A stretch of DNA of 64,000 nt from Arthrobacter rhizophilus (GTDB taxonomy: Bacteria; Actinomycetota; Actinomycetes; Actinomycetales; Micrococcaceae): contig NZ_JAPFFT010000001.1 in the NCBI RefSeq assembly GCF_026241105.1, forward strand, positions 62,001 to 126,000. The letters are read 5' to 3'. The position numbers and the translations under genes were made by a program. The notes beneath the pieces were generated by a model. That model saw only the letters and a program-made list of their open reading frames with translations, did no database searches and had not been told where the DNA came from. Shown in pieces: positions 51,621 to 59,643 of this stretch (the stretch's first letter is position 1; every line of letters starts with the position of its first letter).

Positions 51621-51646
51621 AGGCCCCGTGGAAGTTCACGGGGCCT
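51621..51646 (+). terminator. Intrinsic terminator after 51397-51612
   Basis: Perfect 10-bp stem aggccccgtg (51621-51630) and cacggggcct (51637-51646) with a 6-base loop, followed by ttcgctttgttt. It lies 9 bases after the stop codon. Confidence 0.8.
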
Positions 51647-51800
51647 TTCGCTTTGTTTGTAGTGACGGGGATAGGCGAGCGACTGGAGACCATTTTGGCT
51701 TATATATGGCTCCGACCGGTGCTCCGTCGGTACCTTCCTGTAAACTCTCTCCAGCGCGCGGGTTCTATCGGGCTGTTCAATGCGAATGGGAAGCCGCATA

Positions 51801-53153
51801 ATGACTGGTGAGGTGCATGGATTGATTGAATTTACTAACAGAGAAATAGCAACAGTCGTCGTGACCATTGGTGCAATCGCAGTACTGTTGATGATCCCGA
51901 AAATCAGAACGGATATCCTGCACGCCTTCCGCGGCCTCTTGAAGTTGGTCTTCAATCGCCAGATCCTTATGATCTTTGGGATCTATCTCGCCTATGCCGT
52001 CTTGATCATCTTCGGTGCGTCGAAGATACGAATCTGGAACGGCTCTCTACTGAAGGACACGATGATCATCGTGGTCATAACCGGACTTCCAATGCTCTTT
52101 CGAGCGAACCAAGTAAAGTCCGGTCCCGGCCTCGTATTGAGGACCATCAAGGAGACCCTAGGCATCTCAGCGATCCTCGTGTTCTACCTCGGACTCTACT
52201 CATTTCCGATATTGGCAGAGATCCCTCTTCAGATCTTCCTGGGCATCCTGACAATACTCGCAGCCGTCGCGCCACTCCAGAAGGAGCAGACATCCCGACG
52301 AGTTGGTATCGGTGCAAACGTGATCATTCTCAGTATTGTGCTCTGGCTTATCGTTCAAACAGCAGTTCACCTAGCCGCCACATGGAAGCCCGAGAAGGCG
52401 TCCGAGATAGTGTCATCCTTCGCCCTGTCGATCTGGCTGCCGCTGCTCCTTCTGCCGCTGATCTACGTACTGGCCTACTACATGAGCTGCGAAGGTATCC
52501 TCGTTCGCCTGTCGTGCTTGAACAACCAGGTCAAGCCGCCGCTACGGGTGAGAATCGCAGTAGTTCTCGGGCTGCATTTCAGCACACGTCTTGCGTCGTC
52601 CTTCGTTGGTGGGCGACCAAAGGACGTTGCTCAGACAATGACGTTTAAAGGCGCGCTCCACGCGATGAAGGTGTATCGAAGCGCCGAACGAGAAAGACTG
52701 GCAGTTCAACGGGCTCACGAGCAGCGGCTGCAGACCCTTGCGGGCGTGAGCGGTGTCGACGAAGCCGGCCGGCAGCTAGACCGACGGGAGTTTGACGCGA
52801 CAAAGCGAGGACTTACGCGGCTTTTCTATAACCAAATGGGACAGCACCGAAACCGACTGGGACACTTCCAGACCGATCTTGCGATGGTCTACAGCGACTA
52901 CGGCCTAGACAAGATTGCGTCGGACCCCGCCATTGAGATGAAAGTTCGAAAGGACAAACAGGCCTGGTATGCGTGGCGCCAGACTATTGGAGGGTGGTAC
53001 TTCGGAGTTGGCGGTTCCAGCAATCTCGAAGCACACTGGCAATTCGACGGCCCCCAGCCTCCAACGACGTATCCAAGTGAGCGCAACCCTGCCTGGATTA
53101 ACGCAACACAGACAGAGCCTTCCCTTGAATGGCGAATGGTCGATGGAATCTAA
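51801..53153 (+). CDS. Multi-span membrane protein with large cytoplasmic tail
   Basis: 450 residues from the ATG at 51801. Hydrophobic spans lie at about 15-35 (IATVVVTIGAIAVLLMIPKI), 52-72, 80-97, 115-135, 140-160, 168-190 (VGIGANVIILSIVLWLIVQT) and 205-230 (FALSIWLPLLLLPLIYVLAY). The last 200 residues are soluble, charged, with aromatic patches (QAWYAWRQTIGGWYFG, EAHWQFDG). No family recognised. It comes first in a row with the 144-residue gene and the large ATPase, all on the plus strand, so it could be the membrane part of a defence unit. Confidence 0.6.
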   Translation: MTGEVHGLIEFTNREIATVVVTIGAIAVLLMIPKIRTDILHAFRGLLKLVFNRQILMIFGIYLAYAVLIIFGASKIRIWNGSLLKDTMIIVVITGLPMLFRANQVKSGPGLVLRTIKETLGISAILVFYLGLYSFPILAEIPLQIFLGILTILAAVAPLQKEQTSRRVGIGANVIILSIVLWLIVQTAVHLAATWKPEKASEIVSSFALSIWLPLLLLPLIYVLAYYMSCEGILVRLSCLNNQVKPPLRVRIAVVLGLHFSTRLASSFVGGRPKDVAQTMTFKGALHAMKVYRSAERERLAVQRAHEQRLQTLAGVSGVDEAGRQLDRREFDATKRGLTRLFYNQMGQHRNRLGHFQTDLAMVYSDYGLDKIASDPAIEMKVRKDKQAWYAWRQTIGGWYFGVGGSSNLEAHWQFDGPQPPTTYPSERNPAWINATQTEPSLEWRMVDGI

Positions 53154-53231
53154 TCAAGACGACAACGCTCATGTTCGCAAAATCCCCGTCCGTGTGTCAT
53201 AGTGCGGCTCAGAAAGTTGAGTTGTCATGCA

Positions 53232-53666
53232 ATGCCACGAGTTACCTATGAAACCTATCGCCAGCGACACCTGCAGCTCCGCCGGCTATGGCAAGAACGC
53301 CAGGGTGTCTTTGCGGCGGTCGATCCCATGGAGCAGTGGGATCTCCATGAGTACTTCCTCTGCGCAGATCGCCCAACCGAAGCGACGCTGCGTGCGCACT
53401 ACGACGAAATCAAAGACGAGGGCTCTTCCCTGCCTCAGCGAGCCGGTAAAGTCTACGCCGCGCTGATGCGCAACATGGAGGCGGGCGTTCCTGAGACCCA
53501 ACCGATCCAGCCACGAGTAGCTGGCCGCAAGCAGAAAGTACTGACTATTCGAAGCTTGGTCAGGCCACACGTCGATGTCGATGCTTACGTCGCTACGGTC
53601 ATGCAGATTGTTGATCGCCTGGCGGAAGAGGATCCGGAGCAACTGCGCAAGATGACACGGCGTTAG
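53232..53666 (+). CDS. Unknown small helical protein
   Basis: 144 residues from the ATG at 53232; the frame is open to a GTG at 53202. Helical and charged: YRQRHLQLRRLWQERQGVFA, MEQWDLHEYFLCADRPTEAT, and a C-terminal VDVDAYVATVMQIVDRLAEE. It lies between the membrane protein and the ATPase genes, 140 bases before the latter. No family recognised. Confidence 0.55.
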   Translation: MPRVTYETYRQRHLQLRRLWQERQGVFAAVDPMEQWDLHEYFLCADRPTEATLRAHYDEIKDEGSSLPQRAGKVYAALMRNMEAGVPETQPIQPRVAGRKQKVLTIRSLVRPHVDVDAYVATVMQIVDRLAEEDPEQLRKMTRR

Positions 53667-53805
53667 ACGCTTGACCGCCGGAAATTCGGTGTCACAATAA
53701 TAGCTGAAGAATACTGCATTCATCTAAAGGCTATCCGGTCAATGGCCCGCCCTCGGAGATTCGGTTCTTTTCAATAACCAGAAGTAGCTGAATAAGGGGA
53801 GTTTA

Positions 53806-56412
53806 GTGCCGGATTTGCTAAGTGAACAAAACGAAATAGTTCTGGATAATGAAGACAGTATTGTCGTGACGAACAGCGCCAGTCAACTTCTAGTTGACTG
53901 GGCCAACGGACAGGACGGCTGGGTCCGAAAGATTGTGGCCCTCGTGCTAGCCACACGATCTCCTGTTGATAGTGAGTCTTTCGAGGACTTGTTTGCTCAC
54001 TACCTGGCCGAGAAAAGACTCTCGGAAACTGAGCCCGCCGTTGTTCCGGCCATCCAGCTCCTGGACGCCGCTTCAGAAGACGGTTCCGTACTCAAGCTTC
54101 TTAGCCTCGAGAACGTCCAAGGTGTCAACGCTCTGGCTTCGAACCAAAACATAGCTTTCAATGAAGGCATTACAGTTATCTTCGGAGAAAACGGCGCCGG
54201 TAAGACCGGCTACACGAGGATTCTCAAGCGAATTGCCAAAGCGCGTTCGGCCGAGGATATCATCCGCAATGTGCATAATGGTGCTATATCCAATATGCCG
54301 TCGGCGGAGATTGGTTGGGCGCTGGATGGGGTGGCTGGGTCTTCTGTGTGGTCTAATGAAGAGGGTTTTGCACCGCTCGATCGCATGGATGTTTTTGACT
54401 CGCCGTCTGTGCTAATGCATCTCGATAACGACCTCAGCTACGCATATACGCCCGCTGACCTTGCGCTTTTCAAGTATGCGAGCGATGCCATTAGTCGAGT
54501 CTCTGAGCTGGCGGCAACCAGCATTGAAGCAAAAAAGCCCAAGAAGAACACATTCCTGCCACTTTTTGGACGCGGCAGCAGTGTCTATGCTCTCGTTGAG
54601 ACGCTGGGTCCTGCGACTGACCTGCAGGGCTTGAGGACTCTCGCTGAGCTGTCGGATCAGGAAGCTGCCGATCTAACAGCTTTGCCGGATATTGTCGAAG
54701 CACTCAAAGGCGACAGCGTTCGAGCTCAGCTGACGGTTGCCAACAATCGTCAGTCCGTTAATACACAAATTCTAGCTCTTGCAGCGGCCTTGGCTAAACT
54801 TGATCGCGAAAAATACAACCAGGCAGTTGGGGACTTGAAGGCCGCGGAGGATGGGCAGCGGAAGCTCAAGGCAACAATCTCTGAACACCACGAAATACCT
54901 GCAGCCGACAGCGATGAATGGCATGTGTTGATTACTGCGGGCGACAACTACCGCAAGCACCTTCATCTGGACGACTATCCGTCCGATGTGGACACCTGTC
55001 TGTATTGCAGGCAAGCCCTATCGCCGGATGCACTCGTACTCCTCCAGACGTATAAAGACCTCGCCAATAACGCGGGTCAACTGATGATCGGCCAGTCTAA
55101 TCGGCTTCTCGATGAATATTCGCGGGACATCCTGGCCTGCGATCTTGAGCGCTTGGAGCGCGACATTGAGACGCTTGGCGCGATCCCGGACGACGATGAG
55201 CACATGAAGGCTGCAACCGTTTTGGTTGCTGCGGCAAAGAATCTCTCGACTGAGCTGGTTGCTAAGCGCTCACTAGGTTCAGATCCCATCGCGCCACTCC
55301 TAGCGCCGGCAAGCAAGGAGGCTCAGGCGAGGATAGACGCAAGTGGGAAGCTGATAACTGAACTTAACCAGCGGTCTGCCGACCGGACCGCGAAGCTTGC
55401 GGAATCTCAAGCGAAACTACTCAACCTGAAAGCCAGATCAGTACTGAACGAAAACTTCTCGGACATCGAGACCTATGTTGAAGATACAAAGTGGGTCGAG
55501 TCTCTGCGGATTGCCGCAGCTCGAATTCCGTCTACGCAAGCTGGTCTGACGGCAGTGGCAAAGCAGGCAAGTACGTTGTTGCTCAACAACAACTTTGACA
55601 CCAGGTTCCAGGAAGAATGTCGCAAACTTAGAGCACCGGAAGTGCAGCTTGATTTCCCTGGTCGCAAAGGCGCCAGCCGACGAGTGAAGACAGTAACCAG
55701 TCACAAGCCATCTGCCATTCTCTCAGAAGGAGAGCAGAAGGTCATCGCCATGGCTGACTTCCTCGCGGAATCTTCACTTCGCTTCGCCTCTTCACCGGTG
55801 ATCTTTGATGACCCGGTGAACAGCCTTGATTATCGCCGTATTGGCGAGGTGTCTTCCAGGATCGCTCGCTTGGCAGAAGAGCGACAAGTTATCGTCTTCA
55901 CGCACAACATCTGGTTCGCGACCGAACTGCTGTCGCGATTCGACAAGAACACGACCCATTGTAGCTATTTCTCTATTCAAGACGATGGTCCGCTTAAGGG
56001 AATCGTCAGCCCGGGAACACACCCGCGATGGGACACTGTCAAGAAGATGACAGGGAAAGTGAATGCAATTCTTCAATCGGCCAAAGCAGCAGAAGGCGAA
56101 GCGCGAGAAGCACTCGTCGAGAAGGGCTACAGCCTTGTTCGATCGTGGTGTGAGGTCGTCGTTGAACAAGAATTTCTACAGCAAGTCGTCCAGCGCTATC
56201 AGCCAAACGTCATGCTGACCAAGCTTGACTCGATCGATGGGAAAAAACTGGATGAAGCTAAGAAAGTGATTGTCCCGATTTACGAGAAGGCTTGTCGGAT
56301 TATGGATGGTCACTCTCAGCCACTGGAAACGCTGTCCGTTAGACCGAAGCTCGAGGAGTTGGAAGCTGAGTGGAAGCAACTTCAGGAAGTTCGCCCCAAG
56401 GCTTCGAAATGA
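53806..56412 (+). CDS. AAA_13/RloC-like SMC-type ATPase
   Basis: 868 residues from a GTG preceded by AAGGGGAG. An N-terminal 110-residue region precedes Walker A FGENGAGKTG near 125. A long coiled-coil middle contains TCLYCRQ near 396, as in zinc-hook proteins; ILSEGEQKVIAMADFLAES near 638 is the ABC signature; PVIFDDPVNSLDYRR near 663 is Walker B; VIVFTHNIWF is the H-loop. The end (SLVRSWCEVVVEQEFLQQVV, GHSQPLETL) is a helical domain common in AAA_13-type defence ATPases. The layout resembles RloC/PrrC-type proteins, but I do not see their C-terminal nuclease residues with confidence. Probably senses DNA damage or foreign DNA. Confidence 0.75.
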   Translation: MPDLLSEQNEIVLDNEDSIVVTNSASQLLVDWANGQDGWVRKIVALVLATRSPVDSESFEDLFAHYLAEKRLSETEPAVVPAIQLLDAASEDGSVLKLLSLENVQGVNALASNQNIAFNEGITVIFGENGAGKTGYTRILKRIAKARSAEDIIRNVHNGAISNMPSAEIGWALDGVAGSSVWSNEEGFAPLDRMDVFDSPSVLMHLDNDLSYAYTPADLALFKYASDAISRVSELAATSIEAKKPKKNTFLPLFGRGSSVYALVETLGPATDLQGLRTLAELSDQEAADLTALPDIVEALKGDSVRAQLTVANNRQSVNTQILALAAALAKLDREKYNQAVGDLKAAEDGQRKLKATISEHHEIPAADSDEWHVLITAGDNYRKHLHLDDYPSDVDTCLYCRQALSPDALVLLQTYKDLANNAGQLMIGQSNRLLDEYSRDILACDLERLERDIETLGAIPDDDEHMKAATVLVAAAKNLSTELVAKRSLGSDPIAPLLAPASKEAQARIDASGKLITELNQRSADRTAKLAESQAKLLNLKARSVLNENFSDIETYVEDTKWVESLRIAAARIPSTQAGLTAVAKQASTLLLNNNFDTRFQEECRKLRAPEVQLDFPGRKGASRRVKTVTSHKPSAILSEGEQKVIAMADFLAESSLRFASSPVIFDDPVNSLDYRRIGEVSSRIARLAEERQVIVFTHNIWFATELLSRFDKNTTHCSYFSIQDDGPLKGIVSPGTHPRWDTVKKMTGKVNAILQSAKAAEGEAREALVEKGYSLVRSWCEVVVEQEFLQQVVQRYQPNVMLTKLDSIDGKKLDEAKKVIVPIYEKACRIMDGHSQPLETLSVRPKLEELEAEWKQLQEVRPKASK

Positions 56413-56435
56413 GTAGGTGCTCATACGAATTCCGC

Positions 56436-56879
56436 TCATGATTTCCGTGGTAGCGGATGCTCCCACGGACGTCGCATCGTAATCCCCTGTCGAAGTAGGG
56501 CTTTTCGGACGGTGTCGGCCGAGACCTTGAAGGACTTACCTAGAGCAGCCAACGATCCTCCAGCTTGATAGCGGTGGATCGCTTCCTCGATTTGTTCGGT
56601 CGTAAGGCCACGGGCTCGCTTGGAGATTCCACGAACAGCGAGGTGATCTGCGACGGTCACCCGGTGGATGACATACTTTTTGGCCAGTTCGCCGACCTTC
56701 ATGCCCTGGCGGTAGTCCTCGGCCAGCTGCGCGGACTGCTCTTCGCTGATCTGCTTGGCACGCCGGGGGATAGGCGATGCGACACGCGCCACCTCTGGCC
56801 GGGCCCTGATCTTTTGCATCAAAGAACGAAGTTTGACGGACCCGCTGCTTTGTTTCGAATAAGCATGTAGGACCCCCAC
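56436..56879 (-). CDS. HTH protein (copy 2), resolvase-tail-like
   Basis: 147 residues from a GTG at 56879, the position equivalent to the ATG of copy 1. Two HTH units: LAEDYRQGMKVGELAKKYVI with HRVTVADHLAVRG, and HRYQAGGSLAALGKSFKV with SADTVRKALLRQGI, ending in TMRRPWEH. Highly similar to copy 1 at 50456-50899 in protein and DNA, and in the same orientation. The frame is open upstream to 57023, but similarity to copy 1 ends at the GTG. Confidence 0.7.
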   Translation of the reverse strand: MGVLHAYSKQSSGSVKLRSLMQKIRARPEVARVASPIPRRAKQISEEQSAQLAEDYRQGMKVGELAKKYVIHRVTVADHLAVRGISKRARGLTTEQIEEAIHRYQAGGSLAALGKSFKVSADTVRKALLRQGITMRRPWEHPLPRKS

Positions 56880-57352
56880 AGTGAAGGCCCTTTGACCTGC
56901 GGAAACGTGGGACTGGAGGGCCTTTCTCGTGGCCAGTTCTGAACCCACCCCACGGAAACCACACGCTTTCGGACGAAAACCTCCGGCAGAAGACGGCGCT
57001 CGTTGCCGCTTGCTTGCACTCAAATACGACCGGGTGCAGCGAGTTGCGAGTCTGGTGACGATGTACTAGATCAGAGGACCCACGATGTAGGCACTCCGAG
57101 CTGAGGAGAGGCCGGGGAAGGTTGTTTAGCACCTGTTTCGGCCAATCCGAACGTATTGAGACCGACAAATCCACCCACCCTTGGGGCCTGGTGACGGGAA
57201 GGAGGCCCCGTTCCTATGCCGTTGGACCGTTGTCAGATTCCTGGCCACCAAACTGCTCAAGTGCGGCAGTGAGGTCCGGGGATTCGGTCGCCTTGGCAAT
57301 GTAGTGCTTTTCCGTAATGGCTGTTCCCTGAATGGCCGGGTTGCGCGGCGGC
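56880..57352. other. Boundary stretch, no gene supported
   Basis: Short open frames only. A hairpin-prone repeat aaggccct ... agggcctt (about 56884-56922) follows copy 2 of the HTH gene. This stretch marks the change from the defence cassette to decayed chromosomal DNA. Confidence 0.4.
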
Positions 57353-57867
57353 ATGTTTGGAGCTGTCACGACACCCCGCCGGCTTAACGTGGAGTATCAA
57401 TTCATCGACGTCTTGACGAAGACTTGCAACGTCTCTCTTGGATTGCGCGACGCCGCGGATCATTCAGAAGCGGAGCGGAAGTTCATTGCTTTTCGCGCGA
57501 TGTCATGCGCGCTCGGCGTTGGACCTTTGATTGCACAGTTCGTCGGTACGCATCCGATCGCTGCGTTGTCCGCCATCAACGCAGCGCCAGCAGATTCAGA
57601 GGATCCTCTCGTCATGCCGTCGCCGCTATCCGAAGTGGGGAGGAGCCGGTCGAAGTCTGGTGGAACCGACCGACGTTGGAGCTGCTCCCAAGTGGCACGG
57701 AAGTGTTCCTCGATTCGGAGAGCGCTCAAGCTGCGGCCGTACTCCTTCAGACATGGGTTGACCTATGCGATCGGCTGCCGAGGCCGCGGGTGCTTGAGGA
57801 GGTTCTCGTAATGCCCCGGTTTCCATGTCCTATCCGCAAGCGACTATGTCCATTTGGGGGCGCCTGA
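57353..57867 (+). pseudogene. Possible frameshifted gene left of IS3 element
   Basis: The plus strand reads LNVEYQFIDVLTKTCNVSLG and IAQFVGTHPIAALSAINAAP in one frame to about 57635, then in another frame EEPVEVWWNRPTLELLPSGT and VFLDSESAQAAAVLLQTWVD. Joined by one frameshift these give a coherent protein of about 170 residues. No family recognised. Competing frames on the minus strand exist, so the call is tentative. Confidence 0.3.
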
Positions 57868-57893
57868 GTCGCTGTTTCCCTCGGTACAGACCG

Positions 57894-57957
57894 GCCCACG
57901 CTTTTGATCTCCGTGCCGAACTGGACTGACCAGAATTTCGACACCGCCAGGTGCGGC
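57894..57957 (-). pseudogene. Ferredoxin reductase fragment, left of IS3 element
   Basis: Minus-strand reading HLAVSKFWSVQFGTEIKSVG directly continues the fragment on the other side of the IS3 element when the element and one copy of CGGC are removed. The FWSxQFGxxIKSVG pattern is typical of the C-terminal part of NAD(P)H-dependent ferredoxin or rubredoxin reductases. The gene is lost beyond 57894. Confidence 0.65.
57954..57957. repeat. Target-site duplication CGGC, left copy
   Basis: CGGC at 57954-57957 directly precedes the left inverted repeat of the IS3-family element; the same four bases follow the right end at 59215-59218. A 3-4 bp duplication is usual for IS3-family insertion. Confidence 0.7.
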
Positions 57958-57986
57958 TGGTTGGGCCCCCGTTAGCAGTCCAGCGT

Positions 57987-58861
57987 TTATGCGATAGCTA
58001 GTTGGTTTTCTTGCGTCCAGTTTTCCCAGTAGCGTTTCGGCGTCATGCCGTTCAGGGATCCGTGGGGCCGTTCATGATTGTAGATAGCTTTCCATTCCTC
58101 CGCCAAATACTTCGCTTCGGCCATGGTGTCCATGATTTCTCCGGAGAGTTGTTCCCTTCTGAATTGGGCGTTGAAGGATTCGATGAAGCCGTTCTGCCAG
58201 GGTGATCCCGGGTCGATGAATGCGGTGTCGACGCCGGCGGTGTTGCACCAGTCGATCAGCGCCCGGGCGGTGAATTCCGGCCCGTTATCGCACCGGACAT
58301 AGGCCGGTGCGATGCCGGTTTCGGCGATGATGTCCTCCAGCACCGCCACCACGTCGGAGGCCTTGAACGACCGCCGTGGGATGACCGCCAGGGCGGTGCG
58401 GGTGTATTCGTCGATGACGTTGAAGAACCGGATGTGCCGCCCGCAGGAGGTCACGTCGGACTGGAAGTCGAAGCTGACCACATGCATCGGATATTCGGCC
58501 GTGAGGCGCTTCTGTTCCCCGGCGCCTGGGCCGGTGCGGCGCTTCTTCCGCGCCTTAGGTTTGCAGGTGAGCCCTTCCTCTCGCCAGAGCCTGCGGATCC
58601 GCTTCCTGTTCAGCGTCACGCCATCCCACTCCGGGCGGGCCAGCAGGTGCCAACGGGCCTTCCGCCAGCCCCACGCCGGATGCTTGCCTGCAACCTCACG
58701 CAGGGCTGCGCGAAGCCGTGCTTCCTCGAAGCCCATATCGGGTTTCTTCTTACGGAACGCTGACCGGTTCTGCCCGATGAGCTTGCACGCGAAGCGTTCG
58801 GACGCCCCGAACTTCTCCACCGCCATGCGCACGGCACGGCGGCGGGGTTCGGGGCTCAGAA
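57987..58861 (-). CDS. IS3-family transposase OrfB (DDE integrase domain)
   Basis: The OrfB frame is made with OrfA by programmed -1 frameshifting near 58865 (around GGGAAAATTC). After the helical FGASERFACKLIGQNRSAFR segment and the linker LRAALREVAGKHPAWGWRKA, the catalytic core has VVSFDFQSD (first Asp), VRCDNGPEFTA (second Asp) and NGFIESFNAQFRRE (Glu), so the DDE triad is complete. The C-terminus EEWKAIYNHERPHGSLNGMT is typical for the family. The element should be active if both frames are expressed. The frame is open upstream to 59006, opposite the end of OrfA. Confidence 0.88.
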
Positions 58862-59161
58862 TTTTCCCTTCGCCACCTCGTTGAGGATGTCGATGGCCAG
58901 TTCCTTCTCCGCCAGCAGCCGCTTGAGCCGGGCGTTCTCCTTCTCCAGCTCCCTGGTCCGTTTGGACGCCTCGGCGTTCTTCTCGGACCCGTACTGATTC
59001 AGCCACCGGTACCAGGTCGCCTCGGTGACCTGGAGCTCCTTGACGACCTCTACCATCGGGCGCCCGTCATTGAGCATTTTCTGGCCCTGCCGGACCTTGG
59101 CGATGACCTGCTCGGGGGTGTGTCTGCGTGCCATGATTCGTGAATTTCCCCCTGCGTCCAT
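58856..59161 (-). CDS. IS3-family OrfA (helix-turn-helix and leucine zipper)
   Basis: The frame opens at 59161; a likely start is the ATG of MARRHTPEQVIAKVRQGQ at about 59134. Residues of the HTH: VVKELQVTEATWYRWLNQYG. A leucine-zipper-like C-terminal helix follows (RELEKENARLKRLLAEKELA), then IDILNEVAKGKF at the frameshift region with OrfB. OrfA binds the terminal repeats and regulates transposition. Confidence 0.85.
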   Translation of the reverse strand: MDAGGNSRIMARRHTPEQVIAKVRQGQKMLNDGRPMVEVVKELQVTEATWYRWLNQYGSEKNAEASKRTRELEKENARLKRLLAEKELAIDILNEVAKGKF

Positions 59162-59214
59162 TCTCGGACACGAAACTCACACAAACACTGGACTTCTACC
59201 CGGGGACCCAACCA

Positions 59215-59427
59215 CGGCCACCGCTCGGTCTCCCGGCTGAGCATATTATGCGCGGCCACCTCGGCCTGCGAGATGGCATTGCCCCAGTGTTCGACGGCGA
59301 GGTATTGATAGCCGCACATCGGCTGCGGTGCGCGCGCTATGTCGCCAGCGGCGAAGACGTCATCGGTGACCAGGCCGTTCGCGGTCGAAGGCGCGGCAGC
59401 AACCGTCGCAGACCGGGAAAAACTGTC
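59215..59427 (-). pseudogene. Ferredoxin reductase fragment, right of IS3 element
   Basis: Minus-strand reading NGLVTDDVFAAGDIARAPQP, MCGYQYLAVEHWGNAISQAE and VAAHNMLSRETERWP. The VFAAGDIA motif is the FAD-binding signature of NAD(P)H:ferredoxin reductases (rhodocoxin or putidaredoxin reductase type). The N-terminal two-thirds are missing, replaced by an IS256 remnant at about 59428. The IS3 element interrupts the remaining tail at ERWP. Confidence 0.75.
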
Positions 59428-59643
59428 CTTCACTCCACGGTTCTGGATGTGGTAAGCACGCTCATCCAGAACTTCGCGCCCCCCGCCGGTGCCGGCCCAC
59501 AGGCCCAGGATGTCCTTCTCGCCGGCCAGGGTGACACCAATAGCGGCGTAGACAGGGCGGTTGGCGACCTCTGCCCGTCCCGGACCGTGTCCTGGAAGCG
59601 TCTCCTGGCCCGGGCATTGACATGGCCAGGGCGCGTTAACCAC
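59428..59643 (-). pseudogene. IS256-family transposase remnant, frameshifted
   Basis: In one frame the minus strand reads VANRPVYAAIGVTLAGEKDI and LGLWAGTGGG; in a second, VRDGQ upstream and GGAKFWMSVLT; in the first again, IQNRGVKD. These are consecutive pieces of an IS256-type transposase core, with at least two frameshifts. Only about 70 residues remain. It ends directly against the ferredoxin reductase fragment, so its insertion or a later deletion destroyed the front of that gene. Confidence 0.75.

Larger units (their letters stand above)
57958..59214 (-). mobile_element. IS3-family insertion sequence, apparently intact
   Basis: 1257 bp. Terminal inverted repeats begin TGGTTGGG(C/T)CCCC on both ends and continue as AGTCCAG(C/T)GTTT(A/G)TG(C/T)GA, with about 28 of 34 positions matching. 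It is flanked by CGGC duplications and encodes OrfA (59161-58856) and OrfB (to 57987) in overlapping frames. Removing the element and one CGGC restores an in-frame ferredoxin reductase stretch, which confirms the ends. Its length is standard for the family. Confidence 0.85.

Noticed and set aside
53806..56412. PrrC anticodon nuclease
   Set aside because: The ATPase part is of the right class, but I could not identify the C-terminal anticodon nuclease residues, and there is no type I restriction operon around it.
56880..57023. N-terminal extension of HTH copy 2
   Set aside because: The frame is open, but similarity to copy 1 starts exactly at the GTG at 56879, and the two genes then have the same length.
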